DNA of 64,000 nucleotides from Arthrobacter saudimassiliensis. GTDB taxonomy: Bacteria; Actinomycetota; Actinomycetes; Actinomycetales; Micrococcaceae. Every line of letters begins with the position of its first letter. The stretch's first letter is position 1. Positions 1 to 9,146 of this stretch are shown here, one piece after another. The translations under genes were made by a program, and so were the position numbers. The notes beneath the pieces were generated by a model. That model saw only the letters and a program-made list of their open reading frames with translations. It had not been told where the DNA came from and ran no database searches. The stretch is from NCBI GenBank assembly GCA_900016675.1, contig LN483070.1, positions 1,915,584 through 1,979,583 of the forward strand, read 5' to 3'.

Positions 1-2
1 CC

Positions 3-752
3 GCCGGACCGGTCCAGGGCGAGCCGGTGACCGAGGTGGCCGCCGAGGCCGGGACCGCCGGGCGGGCAGCCTCCGGCAGCTCCTCGGGGGACGGCCGGAC
101 CGCGGGCCGGGCCGGGCGCGACACCCGGCCCCGCCTGACCGTGCGGGAAGCCCTGCAGGATTCGGCCTACCGGGCGGCCCTGGCATCCTCCTTCGCCAAC
201 GGCTGGTCCTCCTTCGGGGTCCGGAACTCGCTGCTGCCGCTGTTCGCGGCCGCGGTGCTGTCCGGCGGCAGCGAAACCGCCGGCATCGCCCTGACCTTCT
301 TCGCCGGGGGGACCGCCCTGGCCCTGCTGTTCTCCGGCCGGCTGACGGACAGCTGGGGGCGACGGCCGATGGTGCTCTCCGGCCTGGCGCTGAACGCCGC
401 GGCGACGGCGGTCATCGGCTTCACGGACAACGTTCCGCTGTTCCTGGCCGTCTCGGCGCTGGCCGGACTCGGCACCGGGATGCTGAACCCGGCCCAGCAG
501 GCGGCGGTGGCCGACGTCGTCGGCAACGAGCGCAACGGAGGCAAGGTGCTGGCCGCGTTCCAGATGACCGCGGACTCCGGGGCGATCATCGGCCCGATCC
601 TGGCCGGGGTGCTCGCGGACACGCTGGGCTACGAATGGGCGTTCGCCCTGACCGGGGCCGTCGCCCTGCTCGCCTTCCTGGTGTGGCTGGGCGCGCGGGA
701 AACCCTGGCCGGCCGCCCCGCCGCCCGCACCGGGTCTACGATCGAGGAATGA
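3..752 (+). CDS. MFS transporter, C-terminal half (cut by the left edge)
   Basis: The reading frame is open to the first base, so the true start lies off the window and the GTG at 27 is probably not the start. The visible 250 codons begin with a polar, Gly/Ala/Arg-rich linker of about 45 residues. About six hydrophobic segments follow, with a motif-A-type loop (GRLTDSWGRRPM) near the middle. This is what the second half of a 12-TM major facilitator protein looks like, with the linker as the central cytoplasmic loop. The substrate cannot be told; drug-efflux-type MFS is most likely. The stop overlaps the next start (ATGA), so the two genes are probably co-transcribed. Confidence 0.75.
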   Translation, partial: AGPVQGEPVTEVAAEAGTAGRAASGSSSGDGRTAGRAGRDTRPRLTVREALQDSAYRAALASSFANGWSSFGVRNSLLPLFAAAVLSGGSETAGIALTFFAGGTALALLFSGRLTDSWGRRPMVLSGLALNAAATAVIGFTDNVPLFLAVSALAGLGTGMLNPAQQAAVADVVGNERNGGKVLAAFQMTADSGAIIGPILAGVLADTLGYEWAFALTGAVALLAFLVWLGARETLAGRPAARTGSTIEE

Positions 753-1480
753 AGCCCTTCCTGCTTTTGGCCACCCGGTCAGAGGACGACGCCGCCGATG
801 AGGAATACGAAGCCTTCGCCCGCTTCGCCGGCCTGGACGCCTCCGGCCTGCACCGGCTGCGGCTGGAGCAGGGCCCGCTGCCGGACCTGGACCTGGACCG
901 CTACAGCGGCCTGATCACCGGCGGCTCCGTCTTCAACTCCAGCGACCCCCAGGACGCCAAAAGCCCGGTGCAGCGGCGCGTCGAGGCCGATCTGGCCCGT
1001 CTGCTGGACGAGGTGACGGCACGGGACTTCCCGTTCCTGGGCGCCTGCTACGGCGTCGGGACGCTGGGCCGGCACCAGGGCGCCGTCGTCGACCGCCGCT
1101 TCGGCGAGCCCATCGGCGCCGTCGAGGTGTCGCTGACCGACGCCGGCCGCGACGACCCGCTGCTGGAGGGAATGCCGGAGCGCTTCCACGCCTTTGTCGG
1201 GCACAAGGAGGCGGTGGCGAAGCTGCCCGCGCACGCGGTGAACCTGGCCGGGTCCGCCACCTGCCCGGTGCAGATGTTCCGGGTGCGCAGCAACCTGTAC
1301 GCCACCCAGTTCCATCCCGAGCTGGACGTCCCGGGCCTGCTCACCCGCATCTCGGTCTACCGGCACGCCGGATACTTCCCCGAGGAGGACGCCGAGGCGG
1401 TGATGGATTCGGTCCGCGGCGCCAACGTGCAGGCCCCGCCGCGGATCCTGCACAACTTCGTCCGCCGCTACGCCCGCTAG
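749..1480 (+). CDS. class I glutamine amidotransferase-like protein
   Basis: The 243-residue protein starts at the ATG in the ATGA overlap with the MFS gene, with GAGGA just upstream. It has the class I GATase fold signature: nucleophile Cys100 in GACYG and the His189/Glu191 pair in FHPEL. It stands alone, not fused to a synthetase. Stand-alone relatives (GuaA-GATase-like, annotated as GMP synthase-like or glutamine amidotransferases) hydrolyse glutamine or act as gamma-glutamyl peptidases. The true substrate is unknown. It is transcribed toward the convergent smc gene. The only longer reading begins at 635 inside the MFS gene in another frame and is a shadow. Confidence 0.8.
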   Translation: MKPFLLLATRSEDDAADEEYEAFARFAGLDASGLHRLRLEQGPLPDLDLDRYSGLITGGSVFNSSDPQDAKSPVQRRVEADLARLLDEVTARDFPFLGACYGVGTLGRHQGAVVDRRFGEPIGAVEVSLTDAGRDDPLLEGMPERFHAFVGHKEAVAKLPAHAVNLAGSATCPVQMFRVRSNLYATQFHPELDVPGLLTRISVYRHAGYFPEEDAEAVMDSVRGANVQAPPRILHNFVRRYAR

Positions 1481-1521
1481 CGGCCGGCTCCCCCGGCCGG
1501 GCTGCGCCGGGGCGGCCGCGC

Positions 1522-4500
1522 TTATTGGGGCGGAGCTGCCTCTTCGCGCCGGTCGGTGCGCTCCATGCGCTGGCTGATCACGGTGGAGACGCCGTCGCCG
1601 CGCATGGTCACGCCGTACAGGGCGTCGGCGACCTCCATGGTCCGCTTCTGGTGCGTGATGACGATCAGCTGGCTGGACTCGCGCAGTTCCTCGAAGATGG
1701 TGATCAGCCGGCCCAGGTTCGTGTCGTCGAGGGCGGCCTCCACCTCGTCCATCACGTAGAACGGCGAGGGGCGGGCCTTGAAGATGGCCACGAGCAGCGC
1801 CACCGCGGTCAGGGAACGTTCGCCGCCGGAGAGCAGCGAGAGCCGCTTGATCTTCTTGCCGGCCGGCCGGGCCTCCACCTCGATGCCGGTGGTGAGCATG
1901 TCCTCGGGTTCGGTGAGCACCAGGCGGCCCTCCCCGCCCGGGAACAGCCGGCCGAAGACCCGCTCGAACTGGGCGGCGGTGTCGTGGAAGGCCTCGGTGA
2001 AGACCTGCTCCACCCGCTGGTCCACTTCCTTGATGATGTCCAGCAGGTCCTTGCGGGTCGCCTTGAGGTCCTCGAGCTGGGTGCTGAGGAACTTGTGCCG
2101 CTCCTCCAGGGCCGCGAATTCCTCCAGCGCCAGCGGATTGACCTTGCCCAGGGCGGCCAGGTCCCGCTCGGCCTTCCGCAGCCGCTTCTCCTGCTCGGCG
2201 CGCACATAGGGCACCCCCGGCGGGATCGGGTTGCCGTCGTCGTCGACCTCCTGGCGCAGGGCCGCCCACTTGTCGCCGCCCCCGTCCTCCGGGACCGGAA
2301 CCGGCTGGTCCGGGCCGTAGTGGGCGAGCAGGTGGTCCGCCGTCATGCCCAGTTCCTCGACCGAGCGGGCCTGCAGCGTTTCCAGCCGCAGCCGCTGCTC
2401 GGCGCGCTGCAGTTCGTCGCGGTGCACCGAGTCCGTGAGCTTGGCCAGCAGGGCCGCGGCCTCGGCGTTGGCCGAGCGCACCGTCTCCAGCTCGGCGCGG
2501 CGCGCGTTGCGCACGGCCTCGGCCTCGTCCCGCTCGGCGGCGGCCCGGGCAAGCGAGACGTCGGCGAAGGCGAGTGCGGCGTCGGCGGCCTGCGCGACGG
2601 CGTGTGCCCGGGCGGACTGCCGACGGCGGCGCTCCGCCCGCTCGGCGGCGGCGGCACGGGCCCGGCGCTCGGCCTCGGCGCTCCGCTCCAGGGCGGCGGC
2701 GCGGCCGGTCGCCGCGGAGAGCTGCTCCTCGCAGGAGCGCAGGGACAGCCGGGCTTCCATCTCCGCCTGCCGGGCCTGGACCGCCGCGGCGTTGAGCGCC
2801 TCGAGCCGGCCCCGGGACGGTTCCTCCTCGTCGGCGGGCTGCTGTTCGGCTGCCGCCAGGCGGTCCTCGGCCTCTTCCAGGGCCTGGCGTTCGGCGGCCA
2901 GGTTCTGCTCGGCCGCCTCGATGGAGCGCTGCAGCCGTGCGGCTTCACCTTCGGCCGAGCGCAGCACCGATCCCAGGGAGCCGAGGCGCTCGGCCACGCC
3001 CGCCAGCCGGGCATCGGAATAGTGCAGGGCCGCGAGCGCGGCATCGGCGCGGGCGGCGGCCTCGTCCCGGGCGGCGACGGCGGCGGCCAGGGCCTCGTGG
3101 GCCGTGTCACGGCGGGCCTCGGCGTCCCGCAACCGGGCCTGCGTCTCGTCGACGGCGGCCTGCACCTCGATCAGGCCCGGCGCGGACTCGGATCCGCCGC
3201 GGGCGTGGACGGAGGACACCAGGTCTCCGTCCGCCGTGACGACCCGCAGCCCGGGCGCCTCGGCCAGCACCCGGACCGCGTCGGCCAGCGTGGGCACCGC
3301 CACGGTGCCCGCCAGCAACTGCCGCAACGGCTCCAGCACGTGGTCGGGACCGGCCAGCAGCCCGGCGACCGGCTCGGCACCGTCGGGAACGGGCGCCGGT
3401 GTTCCGGCGGCGGCCGCCGCCGGGGTCCGCGGAGCGAGCAGCAGCTCGGCCTGCCCCGCGTCAGCGGCCTTCAGCTGTTCCAGGGCCGCCACGGCCGTGT
3501 CGACGCCGGCCACCGCGAGCGCCTCCGCGGCGCCGCCCAGGGCGGCGGCGACAACACGTTCGCGTCCTGCGGCCACGGTCACCAGCTCGGCCAGCGGGCC
3601 GAGCATGCCGTCGAGTCCGGCGTCCAGCAGCGCGGCGCTGCCGTCACGCCGCTGCAGCCCCACCGCGAGGGCGTCCCGGCGGGCGGCCAGGGTTTCACGG
3701 TCCCGCTCGGCCTGCCGTTCCTCGTCCCGCAGCCGCCGGACCTCGGCGTCGGCCTCCTCCCGGCGGGCCAGTGCCTGCTCGTATTCCTCGTCGAGGCCCT
3801 CCTCGCCCTGCTCGGCTCCGGCGGCCTCAGCCTCCAGGGCCGCGAACTCCTCGGCGGCCCGGGCGCGGCGCTCCTGGCCTTCGGCGACCAGGCTGCGCAG
3901 CCGGCCCAGCTCGGCCTGCGCGGACTCCACCCGGGAGCGGGCGGCCCCGGCCGTGCCGGCGAGGCGGGCCAGGCCCTCACGGCGGTCCGCGGCGGCGCGG
4001 AGCACTGCGGCCAGCCGCTGTTCCTCCGCGGCCGCGTCCTCCTCCGCCTCGATGCGGACCTCCACCGCATCCTCCAGGGCCTCCCGGCGGAGCCCGACCT
4101 CCTCCTGCAGGGCGCCGGCTTCGGCGCGCATCCGCTCGGCCTGGGCGCGCAGCTGCTCCGGGTCCCGCCCCGGAGCCGGCCCGCCGTCCGCGGCCCCCAG
4201 CAGCCGGCCCCGCTCCCGGGCCAGCTCCCCCAGGGAGCGCAGCCGCTCGCGGACCGCGGACAGCTGGTACCAAGCCTCGCGGGCGGCCGCCAGGCGAGGC
4301 GCGGCGTCGGCGGCGGCCCGTTCGAGCTGCTGCTGGCGTTCCTGCCCGGCGGCGAGCTCCTGCTCGACGGCGGCGCGGCGTTCCTTCAGGGCCTGTTCGT
4401 CGGCGGCGTCCTTGGCCAGTGCCGCCTCGAGGCCGGCAATGTCATCGGCCAGCAGCCGGGCCCTGGCGTCGCGGACATCCTGCTGCACCTGCCGGGCACG

Positions 4501-5139
4501 GCGGGCGACGGCGGCCTGCTTGCCGAGCGGCCCCAGCTGGCGGCGCAGCTCCGCCGTGAGATCGGTGAGCCGGGCCAGGTTCGCCTGCATGGCCTCGAGC
4601 TTGCGGACTGTCTTTTCCTTGCGGCGCCGGTGCTTGAGGATGCCGGCGGCCTCTTCGATGAAGCCGCGGCGCTCCTCGGGGCCGGCGTGCAGCACCCGGT
4701 CCAGCTGCCCCTGCCCCACGATCACGTGCATCTCCCGGCCCAGGCCGGAGTCGGAGAGCAGTTCCTGGATGTCCAGCAGCCGGCACGGGGAGCCGTTGAT
4801 CGCGTATTCGGAGCCGCCGGCGCGGAACAGGGTCCGGGAGATGGTGACCTCCGAGTATTCGATCGGCAGCGCGCCGTCGGCGTTGTCGATGGTCAGCGCC
4901 ACCTGGGCGCGGCCGAGCGCCGGGCGGGAGGAGGTCCCGGCGAAAATCACGTCCTCCATCTTGCCGCCACGCAGGGTCTTGGCGCCCTGCTCGCCCATCA
5001 CCCAGGCGAGGGCGTCGACCACGTTCGACTTGCCCGACCCGTTGGGGCCCACCACGGCCGTGACGCCGGGCTCGAACTCGAACGTGGTCGCCGATGCGAA
5101 GGACTTGAAGCCGCGCATCGTGAGGGTCTTCAAATGCAC
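1522..5139 (-). CDS. smc: chromosome segregation protein SMC
   Basis: The 1205-residue protein matches the usual SMC length. The N-terminal ABC half has Walker A GPNGSGKSN at residues 31-39. A long Glu/Ala/Arg-rich coiled coil follows, with a hinge near residues 500-650, a second coil, and a C-terminal half with the signature LSGGERSL and Walker B FYVMDEVEAALDD. The start chosen is GTG at 5139 (VHLKTLTMRGFKSF), because the family begins here; the open frame runs on to 6165 but that part is antisense to oleA. SMC forms an ATP-dependent DNA-loop-extruding ring with ScpA/ScpB and organises the chromosome. It is divergent from the ole operon, with about 216 bp between. Confidence 0.97.
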   Translation of the reverse strand: MHLKTLTMRGFKSFASATTFEFEPGVTAVVGPNGSGKSNVVDALAWVMGEQGAKTLRGGKMEDVIFAGTSSRPALGRAQVALTIDNADGALPIEYSEVTISRTLFRAGGSEYAINGSPCRLLDIQELLSDSGLGREMHVIVGQGQLDRVLHAGPEERRGFIEEAAGILKHRRRKEKTVRKLEAMQANLARLTDLTAELRRQLGPLGKQAAVARRARQVQQDVRDARARLLADDIAGLEAALAKDAADEQALKERRAAVEQELAAGQERQQQLERAAADAAPRLAAAREAWYQLSAVRERLRSLGELARERGRLLGAADGGPAPGRDPEQLRAQAERMRAEAGALQEEVGLRREALEDAVEVRIEAEEDAAAEEQRLAAVLRAAADRREGLARLAGTAGAARSRVESAQAELGRLRSLVAEGQERRARAAEEFAALEAEAAGAEQGEEGLDEEYEQALARREEADAEVRRLRDEERQAERDRETLAARRDALAVGLQRRDGSAALLDAGLDGMLGPLAELVTVAAGRERVVAAALGGAAEALAVAGVDTAVAALEQLKAADAGQAELLLAPRTPAAAAAGTPAPVPDGAEPVAGLLAGPDHVLEPLRQLLAGTVAVPTLADAVRVLAEAPGLRVVTADGDLVSSVHARGGSESAPGLIEVQAAVDETQARLRDAEARRDTAHEALAAAVAARDEAAARADAALAALHYSDARLAGVAERLGSLGSVLRSAEGEAARLQRSIEAAEQNLAAERQALEEAEDRLAAAEQQPADEEEPSRGRLEALNAAAVQARQAEMEARLSLRSCEEQLSAATGRAAALERSAEAERRARAAAAERAERRRRQSARAHAVAQAADAALAFADVSLARAAAERDEAEAVRNARRAELETVRSANAEAAALLAKLTDSVHRDELQRAEQRLRLETLQARSVEELGMTADHLLAHYGPDQPVPVPEDGGGDKWAALRQEVDDDGNPIPPGVPYVRAEQEKRLRKAERDLAALGKVNPLALEEFAALEERHKFLSTQLEDLKATRKDLLDIIKEVDQRVEQVFTEAFHDTAAQFERVFGRLFPGGEGRLVLTEPEDMLTTGIEVEARPAGKKIKRLSLLSGGERSLTAVALLVAIFKARPSPFYVMDEVEAALDDTNLGRLITIFEELRESSQLIVITHQKRTMEVADALYGVTMRGDGVSTVISQRMERTDRREEAAPPQ

Positions 5140-5355
5140 AGCTGATGCACGCTTCCTGCTGCTGGAGTCATTCCATAAATCTACGCGGTACACCAGAATA
5201 AACCGGGTACCCGCACGGCATGGTCCCGGGGAGCGCGCACGACAACCCGCCGGAGGAAAGTAGGCTTTTGGAGGGATCAGACGATCCCGACGCGAGGTTG
5301 AGCTGTGCGGCGGCCGCCAGCGCATGAGTAACAGGCAGCAGACAAGGCAGGCATT
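5140..5355. promoter_or_regulatory. divergent intergenic region between smc and oleA
   Basis: These 216 bp separate two divergent genes and must hold both promoters. Local GC is lower around 5155-5210 than in the flanking genes. I see no reliable -35/-10 pair and no convincing operator. A weak AAGG (5344-5347) precedes the TTG start of oleA. Confidence 0.4.
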
Positions 5356-6381
5356 TTGACCGGGAACTTCACCTTCCAGCACAGCAACACGGCCCTCTTG
5401 AGCGTGACCAGCGTTGAAGCGCCGGTGGTGGTCTCGTCGGACGAATTCGACAAGCGGCTTGCCCCGTCCCTCAAGCGGCTTCGGCTTTCCCGCAGGCTTT
5501 TGGAGCGGGTCGCCGGCGTCGAGGAGCGCCGCTGGTGGGCGCCCGGGGCGGACTTTGACGACGGCGCGATCGAGGCCGGCGCGAAGGCCATGGCCGAGGC
5601 CGGCATCGAGCCGCACCAGGTGGGCCTGCTGATCAACACGTCGGTCACGCGGCGGAACCTGGAGCCGTCGGTGGCCGTGAAAATCCATCACGGACTGGGC
5701 CTGCCGTCCTCCGCTTTGAACTTCGATCTGGCCAATGCGTGCCTCGGATTCGTCAACGGAATCACGCTGGCAGCGAACATGATCGAGTCCGGCCAGATCG
5801 ATTACGCGCTGATCGTGGCCGGCGAGGATTCGCAGAAGGTGGCCGAGGCGACGTTCGCCCGCCTGAACCGGGAGGACTCCACCCGCGAGGACTACCTGCG
5901 CGAGTTCGCCAGCCTGACCCTGGGCTCCGGTGCGGCCGCCGCCGTCATCGGCCGGGCCGACGCGCATCCCGGCTCGCACCGCATCCTCGGCGGCGTGTCC
6001 CGGGCCGGCACCGAGCACCACGAGCTGTGCGTGGGCGGGCATGACGGCATGTATACCGACACCAAGGGCCTGCTCGACGGCGGCCTGGAGCTGGTGGTGA
6101 CCGCGTGGCGTGAAGCGCAGGAGCAGGGCTGGAACTGGACCGCCATGGACCGCTACGTCACCCACCAGGTCTCCACCTCCTACACGAACGCGATCATCAA
6201 GGCGGTGGAGCTGGACCGGCAGCGGGTGCCGATCACCTTCCCCAAGTGGGGCAACGTGGGCCCGGCGTCGCTGCCGATGACCCTCGCCCAGGAAGCCGAA
6301 TCGCTGAACCCGGGCGACCGGGTGCTCTGCATGGGCGTCGGCTCCGGCCTGAACACCACCATGATGGAGATTGCGTGGTAG
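5356..6381 (+). CDS. oleA: OleA, acyl-CoA head-to-head condensing enzyme (thiolase superfamily)
   Basis: The 341-residue protein starts at TTG 5356. It is a FabH-like thiolase-fold enzyme with the full Cys-His-Asn set: Cys129 in NACLGF, His270 in THQVS and Asn300 in GNVGPAS. OleA condenses two fatty acyl-CoAs by a non-decarboxylative Claisen reaction to a 2-alkyl-3-ketoacid, the first step to long-chain internal olefins. FabH is the alternative, but the direct oleBC and oleD neighbours decide the call. Its stop overlaps the GTG start of oleBC. Micrococcus luteus has the same oleA, oleBC-fusion, oleD order (family knowledge). Confidence 0.93.
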   Translation: MTGNFTFQHSNTALLSVTSVEAPVVVSSDEFDKRLAPSLKRLRLSRRLLERVAGVEERRWWAPGADFDDGAIEAGAKAMAEAGIEPHQVGLLINTSVTRRNLEPSVAVKIHHGLGLPSSALNFDLANACLGFVNGITLAANMIESGQIDYALIVAGEDSQKVAEATFARLNREDSTREDYLREFASLTLGSGAAAAVIGRADAHPGSHRILGGVSRAGTEHHELCVGGHDGMYTDTKGLLDGGLELVVTAWREAQEQGWNWTAMDRYVTHQVSTSYTNAIIKAVELDRQRVPITFPKWGNVGPASLPMTLAQEAESLNPGDRVLCMGVGSGLNTTMMEIAW

Positions 6382-9146
6382 CTGCAGACTGGCCCGGCGT
6401 GGCCGCTTCCTGGTCCACCCATGTCCAGGTGCCCTCCACCGCCGCCGTCGACCGGCCCGGCACCGTCCGCACCTGGCACGTCCTCGATACGGCAGCCGAC
6501 CTGGCGGAACGGGGACTGGCCCCGCGCGGCACCATCCTGTGCGTGCACGGCAACCCGACCTGGTCCTATCTGTGGCGCAGCGTGGCAGCTGCCGCCGCCG
6601 ACGCTCCGGGCGGACCCTGGCGCGTGGTGGCCGTGGACCAGCTGGACATGGGCTTCTCCGAGCGCACGGGAACGTTCCGCCGCCTGGCGGACCGGCTCAC
6701 CGACCTGTCCGACCTCACCGACGCGCTCGGCCTGGACACTCCCGTGGTGACGCTGGGCCATGACTGGGGCGGCACCATCTCGCTCGGGTGGGCGCTGCGG
6801 CACCGCAGCGAGGTGGCCGCCGTCGCGCTGCTGAACACCGCGGTGCATCCGGCCGGCTTCGAGCTGCCCGCCCCGCTGCGCCTGGCCCTGCATCCGGCCG
6901 TGCACCGGGCCGGGACGCGCAGCACCGACGCGTTCATCCGCACGACGCTGTCCCTGGCCCACCCGGCGCTGCCCGCGGACGTGCGGCGGGCCTACAACGC
7001 CCCGTACCGGGGAGCCGAGCGGCGCGACGGCGTGGCGAACTTCGTGGCGGACATTCCTGCCGACCCGTCGCACCCCAGCTGGCCGGCGCTGGATACCGTG
7101 GCCGAGGGCATCCGCTCCCTGGACGTGCCCGCCCTGATGATGTGGGGCCCGCGCGATCCGGTGTTCAGCGACCGCTACCTGCGCGACCTGCTGGGCCGGC
7201 TGCCGCAGGCAGATGTGCACCGCTTCGAGGGCGCCGGTCACCTGGTCGCCGAGGACCGGGACATTGCCGCGCCGCTGTTCCAGTGGCTGCACGCGAACCT
7301 GGGCGATGCCGGAGAGGGCAGGTCCGCCGCGCCGGCGCCCGCCGAGGACGCTGAGGCCGCTGCACCCGTACGCTCAGCCGCCGTGCCGGCCGCCGCTGCG
7401 GCGACCGCTGCGGCAACCGCCGAGGCCGCCGACCGGTTCCGGCCGATGCTGGCCGAACTGGACGAGCGCCGCACCGATTCCTCCCCCGCCGTGGTCGACA
7501 TGGCGCCGCTGGGCGGGCAGGACGGCGCCGGACCGCTGACTCTGTCCTGGGCGGAGCTGGCCGAGCGGGTCGATGCCCTCGCCGCCGGGCTGGCCACCGC
7601 CGGCGTCCGGCCCGGAACCCGGGTGAACCTGCTGGTGCCGCCGGGCATCGAGCTGACCTCGCTGATCTACGCCTGCCTGCGCCTGAACGCGGTGATTGTG
7701 GTCGCCGACGCCGGGCTGGGCACCAAGGGGCTCAGCCGGGCCATCAAGGGCGCAGGCCCCGCATTCCTCATCGGCATCGAGCGGGCGCTGATCGGTGCCC
7801 GGGCGTTCGGCTGGCCGGGCACCCGGATCAGCGTCGCCGAGCTCTCCCCCGCCCGCCGCCGGCTGCTCGGCATCCGGCACTCGGTGCCTGACCTCATCGC
7901 CGCAGGCTCCCGCGCCGGAGCGGACCGGGCCTGGCCCGCCGTCGAGCCCGACGCCGACGCCGCCGTGCTGTTCACCTCCGGGTCCACCGGCCCCGCGAAG
8001 GGCGTCGTCTACACGCACCGGCAGCTGACCGCCATGCGCGACGCCATCCGGAACACCTACAACCTGCGCGCCGGCACGTCGCTGGTGGCCGGCTTCGCGC
8101 CGTTCGCGCTGCTCGGCCCGGCGCTGGGAGCGACGTCGGTGACCCCGGACATGGACGTCACCTCGCCGCGCACCCTCAGCGCCGCCGCTTTGGCGGAGGC
8201 CGCCTTGGCCGTGGACGCCACGACGGTGTTCGCTTCCCCGGCCGCGTTGGCCAACGTGCTGGCCACGGCCGGCCAGCTCAGCGGCCGGCAGCGCGAGGCG
8301 TTGGCGAAGGTCGAGCTGCTGCTCTCCGCCGGAGCTCCGATTCCCGAGCCGCTGCTGGCCCGGGTGCAGGACCTGGTGCCGCAGGCCGCGCTGCACACTC
8401 CCTACGGGATGACCGAGGCGCTGCCGGTGACCGACATCGACCTGGCCGGCATCCGCGCCGCCGGGTCCGGGAACGGCGTCTGCGTCGGCACCCCCGTCTC
8501 GGGGGCCCGGGTAGCCGTCGCCGAGGTTTTCCCGGACGGCTCGGTTGGCGGCGAGGTACTGACCACGCCGAACGTGACGGGTGAAATCCTCATCAGCGCC
8601 CCGCACGTGAAGGACCGCTACGACCGACTGTGGATCACCGAGTCCCGCAGCTCCTCCATTCCGGGCTGGCACCGGACCGGCGACGTCGGACACCTCGATG
8701 ACCAGGGCCGGCTCTGGGTGCAGGGACGGCTGGGGCACATCCTGACCACCGCGCAGGGGGTCCGCACCCCCGTGGCCGGCGAGCAGGCAGCCGAGGCGGT
8801 CGACGGCGTCGGCCGGGCCGCCGTCGTCGGCGTCGGTCCCGCCGGAGCGCAGGTTCCGGTGGCCGTCGTCGAAACCCAGCCGCCGGCGCGCCGGGCCGGA
8901 CCGGCCTCCGCCGAGCTCTCCGCCGCCGTCCGGGCGCGGGTGCGCGAGCAGTGCGGGCTGGATCTGGCGGCGGTGCTGGTGCTGCCGCAGATGCCAACGG
9001 ACATCCGCCACAATTCCAAGATCGACCGGACCGCGCTGGCCGGCTGGGCCTCGAAGGTGCTGGCCGGCGGCCCGGTGCCGCGCCCGGGCAAGGCCGGACC
9101 CGCGGTGCCTGCGGCCGAGCCGGCCGGGCAGGGGGCCCGCCGATGA
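6375..9146 (+). CDS. oleBC: OleBC fusion: beta-lactone decarboxylase plus beta-lactone synthetase
   Basis: The 923-residue protein starts at GTG 6375, with GGAG at 6366-6369, and overlaps the oleA end by 7 nt. Residues about 1-310 are an alpha/beta hydrolase of the haloalkane-dehalogenase type: HGNPTWS oxyanion region, nucleophile Asp130 in GHDWGG, His289 in GAGHLV. This is OleB, which decarboxylates a beta-lactone to a cis-olefin. An Ala/Pro-rich linker (about 315-355) leads to an AMP-dependent ligase domain: P-loop TSGSTGPAKG (534-543) and PYGMTE (676-681). This is OleC, which makes the beta-lactone from the beta-hydroxy acid. Fused OleBC is known from actinobacteria; other phyla carry separate genes. 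The end overlaps oleD (ATGA). Confidence 0.93.
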   Translation: MVAADWPGVAASWSTHVQVPSTAAVDRPGTVRTWHVLDTAADLAERGLAPRGTILCVHGNPTWSYLWRSVAAAAADAPGGPWRVVAVDQLDMGFSERTGTFRRLADRLTDLSDLTDALGLDTPVVTLGHDWGGTISLGWALRHRSEVAAVALLNTAVHPAGFELPAPLRLALHPAVHRAGTRSTDAFIRTTLSLAHPALPADVRRAYNAPYRGAERRDGVANFVADIPADPSHPSWPALDTVAEGIRSLDVPALMMWGPRDPVFSDRYLRDLLGRLPQADVHRFEGAGHLVAEDRDIAAPLFQWLHANLGDAGEGRSAAPAPAEDAEAAAPVRSAAVPAAAAATAAATAEAADRFRPMLAELDERRTDSSPAVVDMAPLGGQDGAGPLTLSWAELAERVDALAAGLATAGVRPGTRVNLLVPPGIELTSLIYACLRLNAVIVVADAGLGTKGLSRAIKGAGPAFLIGIERALIGARAFGWPGTRISVAELSPARRRLLGIRHSVPDLIAAGSRAGADRAWPAVEPDADAAVLFTSGSTGPAKGVVYTHRQLTAMRDAIRNTYNLRAGTSLVAGFAPFALLGPALGATSVTPDMDVTSPRTLSAAALAEAALAVDATTVFASPAALANVLATAGQLSGRQREALAKVELLLSAGAPIPEPLLARVQDLVPQAALHTPYGMTEALPVTDIDLAGIRAAGSGNGVCVGTPVSGARVAVAEVFPDGSVGGEVLTTPNVTGEILISAPHVKDRYDRLWITESRSSSIPGWHRTGDVGHLDDQGRLWVQGRLGHILTTAQGVRTPVAGEQAAEAVDGVGRAAVVGVGPAGAQVPVAVVETQPPARRAGPASAELSAAVRARVREQCGLDLAAVLVLPQMPTDIRHNSKIDRTALAGWASKVLAGGPVPRPGKAGPAVPAAEPAGQGARR

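Noticed and set aside
1481..1521. Terminator between the amidotransferase and smc genes
   Set aside because: The stretch is GC-rich with several possible short pairings, none clearly better than the background.
1525..5145. A 1206-residue plus-strand open frame
   Set aside because: It is the antisense shadow of smc, full of Gly/Arg/Gln with no domain; the smc frame has all the expected motifs.
5140..6165. N-terminal extension of smc to 6165
   Set aside because: It is antisense to oleA and lacks any SMC feature; the family starts at the VHLKTL stretch.
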